Positions 36,375-46,631 of a stretch of 60,494 nucleotides of DNA are shown here, piece after piece. Under the pieces are notes generated by a model. The model saw only the letters and a program-made list of their open reading frames with translations, ran no database searches and had not been told where the DNA came from. Source of the DNA: Alphaproteobacteria bacterium (GTDB taxonomy: Bacteria > Pseudomonadota > Alphaproteobacteria > Puniceispirillales > Puniceispirillaceae); assembly GCA_016780775.1 (NCBI GenBank), contig JADHLI010000013.1:1-60494 (forward strand), in the 5' to 3' direction. A program made the position numbers and the translations under genes. How positions within the stretch are numbered: the first letter of the stretch is position 1; each line of letters begins with the position of its first letter.

Positions 36375-36818
36375 AGGATGATGGCCTTTCTAACGTTGCG
36401 TTACTGCTCAATTCTTTAAAACCGCCATCTCTTTTAAAAAAAAGCAGGCGCTGTTAATGAACTGTTCAGCATTCATTAAGATGTTTTGAAAAAATAAGCG
36501 TTAAAGGCAAATCACATATGCGTGATTGGCAAGGTTAGAAATTCCCAAAATTTGGGAGAAATGCATGATGAAGCATTGAAAAAATTTTGACTTTTCATGA
36601 TGCACAATTTGGGCTTGAAAGGCAGCGGAAATTACAGTAACACATGCTTTAATTGTAAAAGGTGCTAGTAAAAACTTGCTAGTAGAAATTGAAATTAGGG
36701 GTGTCAGTTCTGACGGTGCAAATGATTAATTAGGGAAATAGACGCGAAAATGCATCTATCCCTTTATTTGATTAGCCAAGATGAATGAGACTGAAGATTA
36801 GATTTATAAAGGATGTTA
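36375..36818. promoter_or_regulatory. Long divergent promoter region between ctrA and dksA-like gene
   Basis: This gene-free 444-bp region is AT-rich. It contains an inverted repeat, TTAATGAA-N10-TTCATTAA, at 36454-36479, about 80 bp upstream of the ctrA start. TTAA half-sites recall CtrA boxes (TTAA-N7-TTAA), although the spacing differs. I see no reading frame or structured RNA that I can name. Confidence 0.5.
36454..36479. promoter_or_regulatory. Inverted repeat upstream of ctrA
   Basis: TTAATGAA (36454-36461) and TTCATTAA (36472-36479) are perfect 8-bp arms around a 10-bp spacer, which gives a centre-to-centre spacing of 18 bp. A dimeric regulator is likely; autoregulation by CtrA is possible but unproven. 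Confidence 0.5.
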
Positions 36819-37271
36819 ATGATGAGTTCCGTTGCATCAAAAATCATAGATACACCAATTGCTAGCCTGCCAGAGGGCTATAAGCCTTCTGCAAACGAAG
36901 AATTCATGAATGATTTGCAGCGAGAATATTTTCGCCAAAAATTAATGCATTGGCGTGCAGAGCTGCTAGATGAAGCCAACCAAACAATTGCCAATTTATC
37001 CACTGAGAGTCTGCATAAACCAGACCAGATAGACAGGGCGCAAATTGAAAGTAACGCGGCTTTAGACCTGCGAACCCGCGACCGTGAGCGCAAACTTTTG
37101 CAAAAAATAGAAAATGCGCTCCGGCGTATCGAAGATGGCAGCTTTGGCTATTGTGTTGAAACAGATGAGCCGATTAGCCTTGCGCGGCTAGAAGCGCGTC
37201 CGATAGCTTCGCTTAGCCTGCAGGCCCAAGAGCAGCACGAAAAGATGGAGCGCGTGCACCGCGATGATTAG
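36819..37271 (+). CDS. dksA: DksA/TraR family RNA polymerase-binding protein
   Basis: A 150-residue protein with the DksA coiled coil (DLQREYFRQKLMHWRAELLD and following, with DRERKLLQKIENALRRIEDG) and C-terminal globular part. The zinc finger has kept only one of the four usual cysteines (GYCVETDEPISLARLEARP, then SLQAQEQ), as in many alphaproteobacterial DksA proteins, so zinc binding is unlikely. The acidic coiled-coil tip lies near AALDLRTRDRER. It is expected to bind the RNA polymerase secondary channel and work with ppGpp. AAAGG is 6-9 bp before the ATGs at 36819 and 36822; either may be the start. Confidence 0.88.
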   Translation: MMSSVASKIIDTPIASLPEGYKPSANEEFMNDLQREYFRQKLMHWRAELLDEANQTIANLSTESLHKPDQIDRAQIESNAALDLRTRDRERKLLQKIENALRRIEDGSFGYCVETDEPISLARLEARPIASLSLQAQEQHEKMERVHRDD

Positions 37272-37676
37272 TGGGGTTGCGGCAGAAATAAAAGCTTAAC
37301 CGTTCCAACTTGATGAGGCGGATTTAATTTAATCAGCATCATCCCCCAAAAAAATAGTGAGAAAAGGTGCGGGCCATTTGGCGCGCATTTTTTTGTCTCT
37401 AATTATAGCAAGGAGCTAGGCAATAACGTGGTAAGAGTTGGGAAATAGCGCCTAAATAGCGTGGTAAGGTAAAAAACTCAAACCTAATATTCTGAAAAAT
37501 AACAATAAAAATAAGAAATAGAACAAAGGCAGAATATAGCATTGCAAATAGAACAAAAATAGAACATACTGCAAGCCTTATAAGTTTTGACGGAAAAGTT
37601 TTTAGTAAAATATTTCCCAAGCCGCGACCAGTTATGGACAGGCGGTTCAGACTATGCAACATGGAGGCTTCTTGAA
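37272..37676. promoter_or_regulatory. recA upstream region
   Basis: A 405-bp gap without a gene. It contains the SOS box at 37551-37565 and several AGAACAAA-like motifs nearby (around 37520 and 37550). The rest is AT-rich, and no further element could be fixed. Confidence 0.5.
37551..37565. promoter_or_regulatory. Alphaproteobacterial LexA (SOS) box of recA
   Basis: GAACAAAAATAGAAC is GAAC-N7-GAAC, the reverse complement of the alphaproteobacterial SOS box GTTC-N7-GTTC. It lies 112 bp upstream of the recA start, a usual position. Confidence 0.85.
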
Positions 37677-38765
37677 ATGTCAGCAGAACTCGTGGATTTT
37701 AAAATGAATGCAAATGATAAGAGCAAAGCGCTAGATGCCGCAATTGGCCAGATTGAAAAGGCCTTTGGCAAAGGCTCTGTTATGAAGCTTGGCCAGCGCG
37801 ATAGCGTGGTAGATATTCAAGCGATATCTACAGGCTCACTTGGTTTGGATATTGCGCTGGGCATAGGCGGCTTTCCAAAGGGGCGTATTGTTGAAATTTA
37901 CGGCCCTGAATCTTCTGGTAAAACAACCTTGGCATTGCATGCGGTAGCCGAAGCGCAGGCAAAGGGCGGGAATTGTGCCTTTGTGGATGCTGAACATGCC
38001 CTTGACCCGATTTATGCGCGCAAACTAGGGGTCAATTTGGATGAGCTGCTTATTTCTCAGCCAGATGCTGGTGAGCAGGCATTGGAAATCGCTGATACGC
38101 TGGTTCGCTCTGGGGCTATTGATGTGCTAGTCGTTGACTCGGTAGCCGCACTGGTACCGCGTGCTGAACTAGAAGGGGAGATGGGTGACCATCATGTTGG
38201 CTTGCACGCCAGATTGATGTCACAGGCTTTACGAAAGTTAACCTCTTCAATTGCGCGTTCTAATTGTTTGGTTATCTTCATCAATCAAATTCGTTTGAAA
38301 ATCGGCGTGATGTTTGGCAATCCAGAAACAACAACTGGCGGCAATGCTCTGAAATTCTATGCTTCTGTTCGTTTGGATATTCGCCGGATCGGCGCGATTA
38401 AGGACAAGGATGATGTGGTCGGCAACCAGACCCGTGTGAAGGTCGTGAAAAACAAAGTCGCCGCCCCGTTTAGAACTGTCGAGTTTGATATCATGTATGG
38501 AGAGGGTATTTCTAAGCTTGGCGAGCTTCTAGATCTAGGGGTTGCGGCTGGTTTGGTTGAAAAATCTGGCTCTTGGTTCTCTTATGGAGAACAACGTATT
38601 GGGCAGGGCCGTGAAAATGCCAAAAATTTCTTGCGGGAAAACCCTGATATGGCCAATGATCTTGAGGTGTCTATTCGCCAGAATGCAGGGCTTGTCCAAG
38701 AAAAGATGATGGATGAAAATGTTGCAGATGACGCGGATAGCTCAGAAGCGGATAGCCCAGAATAA
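37677..38765 (+). CDS. recA: Recombinase A
   Basis: A 362-residue strand-exchange and SOS coprotease protein. Walker A is GPESSGKTT, and marks include [50 protein letters not shown] and the L2-adjacent [20 protein letters not shown]. The acidic C-terminal tail ([12 protein letters not shown]) is typical. The ATG at 37677 has GGAGG 9 bp upstream; the frame reaches back to 37587 but lacks a ribosome site. The gene is single, with an SOS box upstream and a strong terminator downstream. Confidence 0.98.
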   Translation: MSAELVDFKMNANDKSKALDAAIGQIEKAFGKGSVMKLGQRDSVVDIQAISTGSLGLDIALGIGGFPKGRIVEIYGPESSGKTTLALHAVAEAQAKGGNCAFVDAEHALDPIYARKLGVNLDELLISQPDAGEQALEIADTLVRSGAIDVLVVDSVAALVPRAELEGEMGDHHVGLHARLMSQALRKLTSSIARSNCLVIFINQIRLKIGVMFGNPETTTGGNALKFYASVRLDIRRIGAIKDKDDVVGNQTRVKVVKNKVAAPFRTVEFDIMYGEGISKLGELLDLGVAAGLVEKSGSWFSYGEQRIGQGRENAKNFLRENPDMANDLEVSIRQNAGLVQEKMMDENVADDADSSEADSPE

Positions 38766-38793
38766 GTTCTTTAAATAATAAAATCTCCTTATC

Positions 38794-38839
38794 AAAACCC
38801 GGCGCGGATAGCTTTCTATATCTGTTAGCCGGGTTTTTT
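38794..38839 (+). terminator. Intrinsic terminator of recA
   Basis: AAAACCCGGC (38794-38803) pairs with GCCGGGTTTT (38828-38837), running into TTTTTT. It lies 28 bp after the recA stop. Confidence 0.88.
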
Positions 38840-39028
38840 AACGCATGAAGGTTTATTTACGTGCTGGGTTAGGATGTTTTTCGGCCTGTTTCAGCTTTTG
38901 TTCTATCCAGTGCATTAACTGGACAAGACAGCCTTGTTCAGGCTAACAATATAGGCTATTTCTTGTGGCGTTTTTATGGATGTTTTTTGCCGTATTAACG
39001 CATTATTTGTTCAAATTAAGGGCCTATC

Positions 39029-41671
39029 ATGTCTAGTGTCAGCGATATTCGCAGCCAATTTCTGAATTTTTTTGATGAGCGAGATCATCAAATCGTCGCA
39101 TCAAGCCCCCTTGTGCCGCAAAATGATCCTACCTTGATGTTTGCTAATTCAGGTATGGTGCAATTTAAAAACGTATTTACTGGCCTTGAAACGCGTGATT
39201 ATAAACGCGCTTCTACCTCGCAAAAATGTGTGCGTGCTGGCGGCAAGCATAATGACCTTGAAAATGTAGGCTACACGGCTCGCCACCATACTTTTTTTGA
39301 AATGCTCGGTAATTTCAGCTTTGGTGATTATTTCAAGGACGTTGCGATCGAACAAGCATGGCAACTTATCACAGGTGAGTTCGGGCTGGATAAAGATAAG
39401 CTGCTCGTTACCGTTTATTCTGAGGATGAAGAGGCAGCTGGGCTGTGGCGCCGTATTGCGGGGCTAAGTGATGAGCGCATTATTCGTATTTCTACGTCTG
39501 ATAATTTCTGGTCGATGGGTAATACAGGGCCATGTGGGCCATGCTCTGAGATTTTCTATGATCATGGCGCGCATATTGAAGGCGGCCCTCCTGGCTCGCC
39601 AGATGAAGATGGCGATCGTTTTATTGAGATTTGGAATTTGGTGTTCATGCAATATGAACAAACCGAAACAGAACGCTTGAATTTACCGCGTCCATCTATT
39701 GATACTGGTATGGGTTTGGAGCGTATTGCAGCTGTTTTGCAAGGCAAGCATGATAATTACGATATCGATTTGATGCGCGCGCTTATAGAAGCGTCAGCTG
39801 ATGTATCTAATACCGATGCTAATGGTGCGCATAATGTTTCACACCGTGTGGTAGCAGATCATTTGCGCTCTGCTGGATTTTTGATAGCAGATGGTGTTTT
39901 GCCGTCGAATGAAGGGCGAGGCTATGTCCTGCGCCGGATTATGCGCCGTGCGATGCGCCATCTACACCAGCTTGGCTGTGCGGACCCGGTAATGTTTAAA
40001 CTGGTGCCGGCTCTGGTAAAGGAGATGGGCGCGCATTATTCAGAATTGAAACGTGCAGAGCCGCTTATAGCGGAAACCCTAAAGCTAGAAGAAACGCGAT
40101 TTAAAGATGCGCTAGCAAGGGGCTTGAAAATCTTAAATGCAGAGATTGAAGGTAAGGCATCATCTGGTACGCTGGATGGCCAGACAGCATTTAAGCTCTA
40201 TGACACTTATGGCTTTCCATTGGACTTAACTCAAGATTTCATGCGTGGCTTTGGCTGGTCTGTGGACACAGATGGATTTAACGCGGCGATGGCTGCGCAA
40301 AAGCAGGCGGCACGACAGGCATGGTCTGGCTCTGGTAGTAAGGCGGATAGCCGGTTGCTGCTAGAACTGGCTGACGAAAAAGGGCCAACTGAGTTTTTGG
40401 GGTATACGCGGCTATCTTCTGAGGCGGTTGTAGAAACCCTTATCAAGGATGATAAAATTTGTGCGGTTGCAAAGGCTGGCGACAGTATGCAAATGACCGC
40501 AAATCAGACTGTCTTTTACGGGGAATCTGGTGGTCAGGTGGGGGATACAGGCATACTGACATGGGCAGATGGACATGGCCGTATAACTAATACTACCAAG
40601 ACTGCTGGGCTATTTATCCACGATATTGAGATAGAGGAAGGCAGCCTTGCCCCACAACAATCAGTTACCATGCAAGTAGACGCAAAACGGCGCAAAAGCT
40701 TGCGTGCCCATCATAGCGCTACCCACCTTCTGCATGAAGCGCTGCGAGAGGTTTTAGGTGAGCATGTTGCCCAGAAAGGCTCACTAGTTTCGCCAGAACG
40801 GCTACGTTTTGATTTCTCACATCCGCAAGCGATGACGGAAAATGAAATCGCTGAGGTGGAGGCAATTGTGAATGCCCGTATTCGTCAGAATAGTGAAGTA
40901 AATACCCGCATCATGACCCCAGATGAAGCTACTCAGGAGGGCGCACTTGCCCTGTTTGGTGAAAAATATGGGGATGAGGTTCGGGTTGTCTCTATGGGCG
41001 GTGATGCCCATGATACGGGCAAAAAGGCGGCATGGTCAGTGGAATTATGTGGTGGCACACATGTCCAGCATACTGGGGATATTGCCTTGTTGAAAGTGCT
41101 TTCTGAGGGCGCTGTAGCGGGCGGTGTGCGCCGGATTGAGGCCATTGCACATGCAAGCGGTCTGAACTGGCTTGCTGCACGTGATGCGATGCTGACAGAT
41201 GTTGCAAATCAGCTGAAGACGCCGTCTGAGCAGGTGGGCGATCGTATTGCCCAATTGTTAGATGACCGCAAGCGTATGGAAAAAGAAATTAGCGGTTTGC
41301 GGCAAAAGCTTGCAACTGGCGGCGGGGCTGAAAATCAGGCAGAAAATATTGGTAATATCTCTTTTGTGGGCAAGGTTTTGGCCGACACGCCGCCACGCGA
41401 TCTAAAACCTATGGCAGATAGCCTGCGGCAAGGGTCAAACCCGTGCATTATCTGTCTTGTCTCTGCTTTTGAGGGCAAGGCTTCTATCGTAGTATCGGTT
41501 AGCGATGCGCTGATAAGAGATTTTAACGCGGTGGAGTTGGTTAAACTGGCATCTGAGGCAGTGGGCGGCAAGGGCGGCGGCGGCCGGCCAGATATGGCGC
41601 AAGCTGGTGGACCAGATGCTGATAAGGCTGATGAAGCTGTGGCAGCTGTCCGCAGCGCGATAGGCGGTTAA
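39029..41671 (+). CDS. alaS: Alanyl-tRNA synthetase
   Basis: An 880-residue class II synthetase that charges tRNA-Ala. N-terminal motifs include [29 protein letters not shown] and [14 protein letters not shown]; the catalytic core ends with [14 protein letters not shown]. The editing domain holds [11 protein letters not shown] and the zinc Cys/His CGGTH. The C-terminal coiled coil and DHHA1 domain end with [16 protein letters not shown]. Length fits the family (about 875). AAGGG precedes the ATG. The recA-alaS order is common in bacteria. A terminator shared with icd follows. Confidence 0.98.
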   Translation: MSSVSDIRSQFLNFFDERDHQIVASSPLVPQNDPTLMFANSGMVQFKNVFTGLETRDYKRASTSQKCVRAGGKHNDLENVGYTARHHTFFEMLGNFSFGDYFKDVAIEQAWQLITGEFGLDKDKLLVTVYSEDEEAAGLWRRIAGLSDERIIRISTSDNFWSMGNTGPCGPCSEIFYDHGAHIEGGPPGSPDEDGDRFIEIWNLVFMQYEQTETERLNLPRPSIDTGMGLERIAAVLQGKHDNYDIDLMRALIEASADVSNTDANGAHNVSHRVVADHLRSAGFLIADGVLPSNEGRGYVLRRIMRRAMRHLHQLGCADPVMFKLVPALVKEMGAHYSELKRAEPLIAETLKLEETRFKDALARGLKILNAEIEGKASSGTLDGQTAFKLYDTYGFPLDLTQDFMRGFGWSVDTDGFNAAMAAQKQAARQAWSGSGSKADSRLLLELADEKGPTEFLGYTRLSSEAVVETLIKDDKICAVAKAGDSMQMTANQTVFYGESGGQVGDTGILTWADGHGRITNTTKTAGLFIHDIEIEEGSLAPQQSVTMQVDAKRRKSLRAHHSATHLLHEALREVLGEHVAQKGSLVSPERLRFDFSHPQAMTENEIAEVEAIVNARIRQNSEVNTRIMTPDEATQEGALALFGEKYGDEVRVVSMGGDAHDTGKKAAWSVELCGGTHVQHTGDIALLKVLSEGAVAGGVRRIEAIAHASGLNWLAARDAMLTDVANQLKTPSEQVGDRIAQLLDDRKRMEKEISGLRQKLATGGGAENQAENIGNISFVGKVLADTPPRDLKPMADSLRQGSNPCIICLVSAFEGKASIVVSVSDALIRDFNAVELVKLASEAVGGKGGGGRPDMAQAGGPDADKADEAVAAVRSAIGG

Positions 41672-41672
41672 A

Positions 41673-41706
41673 AAAAGGCCAGCTTCTAAAAAAAAGCTGG
41701 CCTTTT
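41673..41706. terminator. Bidirectional terminator between alaS and icd
   Basis: AAAAGGCCAGCTT (41673-41685) is perfectly complementary to AAGCTGGCCTTTT (41694-41706), with an 8-nt A-rich loop. It overlaps the end of alaS and lies 30 bp from the icd stop, so it can serve both convergent genes. Confidence 0.9.
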
Positions 41707-41735
41707 ATGTATGTAATATCTGTTTTTGACAGGAA

Positions 41736-42953
41736 TTAGCTGGCCATTGCCTTTTGCAGATTAACGTCTAGCGCATCCAAAAAGCCATCTGTTGTCAGAT
41801 AAGGCTGGTCAGCGCTAACCAGCAATGCCAAATCTTTGGTCATCTGGCCATTTTCAACGGTTTCGATGCAAACGCGCTCCAGTGTTTCGGCAAATTTAGC
41901 GACCTCTGGTGTGTCATCAAATTTTGCACGATAGCTAAGCCCGCGTGTCCAAGCAAAGATAGACGCAATAGGGTTAGTCGAGGTTTCTTTGCCTTGCTGG
42001 TGCTGGCGATAATGACGGGTAACCGTCCCATGCGCCGCTTCTGCTTCAACGGTTTTACCATCTGGTGTCATCAGCACAGAAGTCATTAGACCTAGCGATC
42101 CAAACCCTTGCGCAACGGTGTCAGACTGCACATCCCCATCATAGTTTTTACAAGCCCAAACAAAGCCACCTTCCCATTTCATCGCACAAGCAACCATATC
42201 ATCTATCAATCGATGTTCATAAATGATGCCAGCGGCTTCGAACTTTTCTTTATATTCGGTTTCAAAAACCTCTTCAAACAGGTCTTTAAAGCGGCCATCA
42301 TAGACCTTCAAAATGGTGTTTTTGGTCGAAAGATATACAGGCCAGCCCAGATCAAGACCATAATTCATACAAGCGCGCGCAAAGCCGCGGATAGACTCGT
42401 CCAAATTATACATTGCCATGGCAACACCGCCATCTGGGAAGTCAAACACGGTATGAGTGGTCGCCTCGCTGCCATCTGCTGGCTGGAAAGTCATCGTCAA
42501 TGTGCCAGGCCCGCTAACCTTCATATCAGTTGCCCGATATTGGTCACCAAAAGCGTGGCGGCCAATAACAATAGGCTGGGTCCAGCCGGGAACTAGACGC
42601 GGTACATTGCTGCAAATGATAGGCTGGCGAAAGACGGTGCCGCCCAAAATATTACGGATTGTGCCATTAGGGGATTTATACATCCGATTCAAATCGAATT
42701 CTTTAACCCGTTCTTCATCTGGGGTGATGGTCGCGCATTTAATAGCTACCCCGTATTTCTTAGTAGCATTCGCAGCGTCAACGGTAATCTGATCGTCTGT
42801 CTTGTCTCTGGCTTCAATACCTAAATCGAAATATTTTAAATCAATATCAAGATATGGATGGATAAGTTTATCTTTGATTTTTTGCCAGATGATGCGGGTC
42901 ATCTCATCGCCGTCCATTTCAACGACAGGTGTTTTCACTTTGATCTTCGCCAT
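41736..42953 (-). CDS. icd: NADP-dependent isocitrate dehydrogenase
   Basis: A 405-residue TCA-cycle enzyme of the eukaryote-like/alphaproteobacterial NADP-IDH subfamily. Marks are [14 protein letters not shown] at the N-terminus, [18 protein letters not shown] (substrate loop), [13 protein letters not shown] and the Mg-binding NYDGDVQSD. The C-terminal [12 protein letters not shown] is the cofactor region, where the arginines select NADP. The ATG at 42953 follows GGGGGAAG. It is a single-gene unit convergent with alaS. Confidence 0.97.
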   Translation of the reverse strand: MAKIKVKTPVVEMDGDEMTRIIWQKIKDKLIHPYLDIDLKYFDLGIEARDKTDDQITVDAANATKKYGVAIKCATITPDEERVKEFDLNRMYKSPNGTIRNILGGTVFRQPIICSNVPRLVPGWTQPIVIGRHAFGDQYRATDMKVSGPGTLTMTFQPADGSEATTHTVFDFPDGGVAMAMYNLDESIRGFARACMNYGLDLGWPVYLSTKNTILKVYDGRFKDLFEEVFETEYKEKFEAAGIIYEHRLIDDMVACAMKWEGGFVWACKNYDGDVQSDTVAQGFGSLGLMTSVLMTPDGKTVEAEAAHGTVTRHYRQHQQGKETSTNPIASIFAWTRGLSYRAKFDDTPEVAKFAETLERVCIETVENGQMTKDLALLVSADQPYLTTDGFLDALDVNLQKAMAS

Positions 42954-43098
42954 AACGCTTCCCCCTCGATTACTGGCTAAATAAAATTAATGATTTTTAC
43001 AAATTTTTGAAAAAACCAAACGGACGCAAATTGATTGATAGTGCGCACGTCTTTTATGTACTGGTTTTGCTATCTTTTCGCAAGGCTAAGACAGGGTT

Positions 43099-43656
43099 TT
43101 AGGCGGAGTTTTTCCCAAGATGCTGGTCGATAAGGTCAACAATATGATCAGGGTCGCTGCCAACATGGAAATCTATTATACCCCGATTATGCACAAAGCC
43201 TTGTTTGCCTGCATGTTCCAGCATACTGAGTAGCGGTTGCCAATAGCCTGCAATATCGAGCGCAAACACAGGTGCCTGTATCAAGCCTAACTGCTTCCAT
43301 GTCATTACTTCCATCAATTCATCTAGGGTGCCTAGCCCGCCAGGCAGCACAATAAAGCCTGCTGAATCTTTATACATAGTTGCTTTGCGCTCATGCATGG
43401 ATTCAACAATCAGCAGCTTTTGAATATCGGTGTTACCGACCTCCAGAGATTCCAAAAAATGTGGAATAATGCCGGTAACATGCCCGTCTGCGGTGATGGC
43501 GCCTTTTGCAAAAGCGCCCATCAATCCAGTACGGCCACCCCCATAAATAAAGCTAAAGTCTCGCGCCGCAAGCATACTGCCTAGCCGTTCTGACTGAAGC
43601 TCATATTGGTCATGGATACCTTTGGCGGCACCGGCAAAAACACAAAGCTGTCTCAT
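43099..43656 (-). CDS. LOG family nucleoside-5'-monophosphate phosphoribohydrolase
   Basis: A 185-residue Rossmann-type protein of the LONELY GUY family. It begins LCVFAGAAKG, with FIYGGGRTGLMGAFA, and carries the signature PGGLGTLDELMEVMTWKQLG, which includes the catalytic Glu. LOG enzymes cleave nucleotide monophosphates to base and ribose-5-phosphate; bacterial ones are often mislabelled lysine decarboxylases. A housekeeping nucleotide-salvage role is more likely here than cytokinin synthesis. It is a single gene transcribed away from the LysM gene. Confidence 0.92.
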   Translation of the reverse strand: MRQLCVFAGAAKGIHDQYELQSERLGSMLAARDFSFIYGGGRTGLMGAFAKGAITADGHVTGIIPHFLESLEVGNTDIQKLLIVESMHERKATMYKDSAGFIVLPGGLGTLDELMEVMTWKQLGLIQAPVFALDIAGYWQPLLSMLEHAGKQGFVHNRGIIDFHVGSDPDHIVDLIDQHLGKNSA

Positions 43657-43951
43657 ATTTTTAAAAACCTTTATAAATTTTGCTAATTTAATCTAACCCC
43701 AAAAGCTTGATTTAACGCTAGGAGCTTAACCAACGCTGCGACAAATACCTAAAAATCAGACCGCTATCTATCTCTATTATGCCTGTTTTAGGGTGCAGTC
43801 TAGGACAGGCAACCTGCCGATGTCTATCTCTGATAAACAGGTTTGACAGATAGGTGCGTGAAAAGATTGTCATAATTTACTTTCATCGCTAGCATATCAT
43901 TAAGGCTCAAGGTTAGCCGTCATGTCACGGGTTGCGGGGGAGGCAAATAAA

Positions 43952-45121
43952 ATGCGGCTGATTATCGGATTGTTGTTACTTGGTGGCGGCGGATTGGCAG
44001 CTCTTGCAGTGGCGTGGTTTTTCTATTCGACTAGCGCATCATCAAACAGGAATGCGCAAACCGATGTTAGTGTTGCTGAGCCTGCGCAAACAGATGCAGC
44101 AAGCGCTTCTAAACCAGCCTCTTCAAACGCGAATGATGGCAAGGCTGAAGACAAGACAGAAATTACAAACACAGAGGATGCTGGCCAAGCTCAATTGATA
44201 ATCGACGTGGCGCGTATTGGACCAGATGGGTCAGCTGTTATCGCTGGCACGGCGCCTCCAGAGACTGAAATCCGGCTACTAGATGGCAATCAGCCCCTTA
44301 CCAATACTCTATCCAACAAGGATGGGGAGTGGGTTGCTGTACCAGATACTCTGCTGAAACCAGGCAATCATCTGATTATTGCTGAAATGACAGATGAAAA
44401 TGGCCAGATTATCCGTGCCGAGCGAGGCGTTCTGATAGAGCTAGCAGATAATAATGCGCAAAAACCGTTGGTTGCCCTCGTGCCAATGACAGATGATGCG
44501 GCCGCTGAAATCCTGTCTGCACCAGAAACACTGGACGTAGCTGATGCATCTCCAGAAAATAATGGTCAAACAAATGCGGGGCAGGCACAAGCTGATAATG
44601 CTGAAGTGCTGGCTCAGAAAGAGGTGACCGCTATTTTGGTGATGCCGCCTGAAATTGCGCTAGGTACACTAAGCTGGAGCGATAATAATCAGCTACGCAT
44701 CAAGGGGCGCTCAAATGGCGGGGTTGGTGTTTCTGGAAGTTTTGCTGGAAATGCATTTAGGGACATCATGTTTGAGCAAGACGGGGATAAGACTGGCGAC
44801 TGGTCAGCGTTGGTATCGGTTCCTGACGCTAAAAAGGGACGCGCTCTTATTCAAACAAACCTGCTTGATATAGATGGTAGTATCGTTCTTAGCAGGCAGG
44901 TGGAGCTAGATTTAGCCCAGTTGGAAATCGGGCTTGATGGCAGTGAAATGGTTATAATTCGAAAAGGTGATATGCTCTGGCGTATTGCTTATCGCACCTA
45001 TGGAAGCGGTATCCGCTATCTAGACATTGTAAAGCGTAATGCACGCCAGATTAACAATCCGGATCTAATTTACCCAGCACAGGTTTTTGCTCTTCCCGAA
45101 ACAAAGGATAGTGCGCAATAA
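43952..45121 (+). CDS. Membrane-anchored LysM domain protein
   Basis: About 389 residues. An N-terminal membrane anchor (residues 2-25, LIIGLLLLGGGGLAALAVAW) is followed by a low-complexity linker rich in Ala, Asp and Glu, one or two Ig-like/BON-like segments (QLIIDVARIGPDGSAVIAGT and a second copy near ILVMPPEIALGTLSW) and a C-terminal LysM domain (IRKGDMLWRIAYRTYGSGIR to YPAQVFALPE). LysM binds peptidoglycan, so the protein probably links the inner membrane with the wall. I chose the ATG at 43952 because GGGGGAGG lies 8 bp upstream; the ATG at 43922 is poorer. Psd-like and YnjF-like genes follow in the same direction. Confidence 0.85.
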   Translation: MRLIIGLLLLGGGGLAALAVAWFFYSTSASSNRNAQTDVSVAEPAQTDAASASKPASSNANDGKAEDKTEITNTEDAGQAQLIIDVARIGPDGSAVIAGTAPPETEIRLLDGNQPLTNTLSNKDGEWVAVPDTLLKPGNHLIIAEMTDENGQIIRAERGVLIELADNNAQKPLVALVPMTDDAAAEILSAPETLDVADASPENNGQTNAGQAQADNAEVLAQKEVTAILVMPPEIALGTLSWSDNNQLRIKGRSNGGVGVSGSFAGNAFRDIMFEQDGDKTGDWSALVSVPDAKKGRALIQTNLLDIDGSIVLSRQVELDLAQLEIGLDGSEMVIIRKGDMLWRIAYRTYGSGIRYLDIVKRNARQINNPDLIYPAQVFALPETKDSAQ

Positions 45122-45160
45122 CCTGCCTGATAGTCCGGAATAGAATAGGTAAAACAGGAT

Positions 45161-45826
45161 ATGATTAAAGACCTGTTTACAAATTATTTTCATATTCCCA
45201 GACAACAGCCTGGCTGGCCGTTGCTGGCTATTGCTGGCGGGCTTACCGTGATTTTAAGCGCGCTTTATCTGCCAGCTGGCCTTATAGGCTTTTCTGGATT
45301 TATCTATTTGCATATTATTTTGCATAGCCCCCGTCGTACTTTATCCGAACTGCCGTCAGGGCATATAACAGCGCCCATAGATGGACAGGTTTTGTGGGTG
45401 CATCATGATAAAATATCAGCGCGCACCACCGTTCGCTTGCGTCCAGATTGGTTCAATAGCCATATTGCTTATGCACCCATAGCTGGCCAAATTGACCAGA
45501 TTATTTGGTATGATGGTCAATTTTCTAGTTTTGAGGATAATGCCTTGCCACCACAAGAAAATGCCCGTCAAGAGATAGGGATTCTTCCAGCGGCTAGCTC
45601 TTCTTCTGAGGACAGAATAACCCTTTGCCATCATGGTACGCCGATGAGCCGTATTCTACAAAGCTGTGTGCAAGAAGGCCGGAAAGTTAACCCTGAGATG
45701 CCGCTCGCACTTGGACTATTGCGCCCCAAAATTGATATCAGTTTTCCAGCGTCCTATGTGCCAAGCATTTATGCAGGTCAGCGCTGTCTGGCTGGTGAGA
45801 CAAACATTGCTAAAAAAGATAAGTGA
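45161..45826 (+). CDS. Phosphatidylserine decarboxylase-like protein lacking the pyruvoyl serine
   Basis: A 221-residue protein of the short Psd type. It has an N-terminal membrane segment (about residues 20-50) and the family marks ILHSPRRT, ITAPIDGQV (catalytic Asp), NSHIAYAPIAGQI (catalytic His), ENARQEIG and AGQRCLAGETNIA. The site that should read GLIRFGSRVD, where cleavage makes the pyruvoyl cofactor, is instead GLLRPKID (residues 185-192): Gly and Ser are absent and the segment is two residues shorter. No frameshift is seen. The protein may therefore be inactive as a classical decarboxylase, or have a changed function. It lies 39 bp after the LysM gene and 46 bp before a YnjF-like gene. 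Confidence 0.75.
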   Translation: MIKDLFTNYFHIPRQQPGWPLLAIAGGLTVILSALYLPAGLIGFSGFIYLHIILHSPRRTLSELPSGHITAPIDGQVLWVHHDKISARTTVRLRPDWFNSHIAYAPIAGQIDQIIWYDGQFSSFEDNALPPQENARQEIGILPAASSSSEDRITLCHHGTPMSRILQSCVQEGRKVNPEMPLALGLLRPKIDISFPASYVPSIYAGQRCLAGETNIAKKDK

Positions 45827-45872
45827 ATTAGGTGAATGGCCAAAAAAAACATAGCTTACCTAACGGAGCTTT

Positions 45873-46499
45873 TTGATGTTTGATGCCTCTATTCGTCCTA
45901 TAATTGACCCGCCGCTAAACCAGCTGGCAAGGGGCTGCGTGGCTGTTGGACTTACCGCAAACGGGCTTACAATTTTTGGGTTTATCTTTGGTATTTTTTG
46001 CGCTGTTTTTATCTCAATGGGCTTTTTTCTGGCTGCGCTCATCTGCCTGTTATTGAACCGTCTTTGTGATGGGCTAGATGGGGCAGTTGCCCGGCGTCAG
46101 GGCAGCACTGATTTTGGCGGCTATCTCGATATTGTGTGCGATTTTATTTTCTATGCAATGGTGCCTTTTGCCTTTGTTGTTTTCTCTTTAGAAAATGCAT
46201 TAGCGGCAGGATTTTTGATGCTAAGCTTTGTTGGCACCGGTAGTAGTTTCCTCGCCTATGCTATTTTAGAAGCTAAAAACCCTGATGCGGTGCGCGCCAA
46301 AGCAGCAATGCGGGCATCGGGTAAAAAAAGCTTTTTCTATCTTGGTGGGCTGACTGAGGGGACAGAAACCATCGCTGTGTTTTTATTAATGCTTTTATTT
46401 CCAGCTTGGTTTGGGGTGCTTGCGTGGGTGTTTGGCTGTTTATGTGTTATTACGACAGGTTGGCGCGTTCATGCTGCTTTTTCAGATTTCGCGGATTGA
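45873..46499 (+). CDS. CDP-alcohol phosphotransferase, YnjF-like
   Basis: A 208-residue integral membrane enzyme. The full CDP-alcohol phosphotransferase motif is present: DGLDGAVARR, eight residues on, then GGYLDIVCD. This gives the four Asp that bind metal. Several membrane spans surround it. The C-terminal part (KSFFYLGGLTEGTETIAVF) and the N-terminal RPIIDPPLNQLARG resemble E. coli YnjF, a family member of unknown product, more than PssA. It follows the Psd-like gene, so some CDP-diacylglycerol-dependent lipid step is likely, but the headgroup acceptor cannot be told. Confidence 0.82.
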   Translation: MMFDASIRPIIDPPLNQLARGCVAVGLTANGLTIFGFIFGIFCAVFISMGFFLAALICLLLNRLCDGLDGAVARRQGSTDFGGYLDIVCDFIFYAMVPFAFVVFSLENALAAGFLMLSFVGTGSSFLAYAILEAKNPDAVRAKAAMRASGKKSFFYLGGLTEGTETIAVFLLMLLFPAWFGVLAWVFGCLCVITTGWRVHAAFSDFAD

Positions 46500-46631
46500 G
46501 AAAATTTACCAAAAATAACGAAATGCAGAGTTGAAACAAAGCCTGAACCATGTAACTAAATAATGTGGGGTAGAATGGCGATTTCCCATTCTAAAAATTA
46601 AATCACTGCTCGTAGATAAGCGGAGTAAAAA

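Noticed and set aside
37399-37662. 87-residue hydrophobic frame upstream of recA on the minus strand
   Set aside because: It overlaps the recA SOS box region, has AT-driven composition and no ribosome site.
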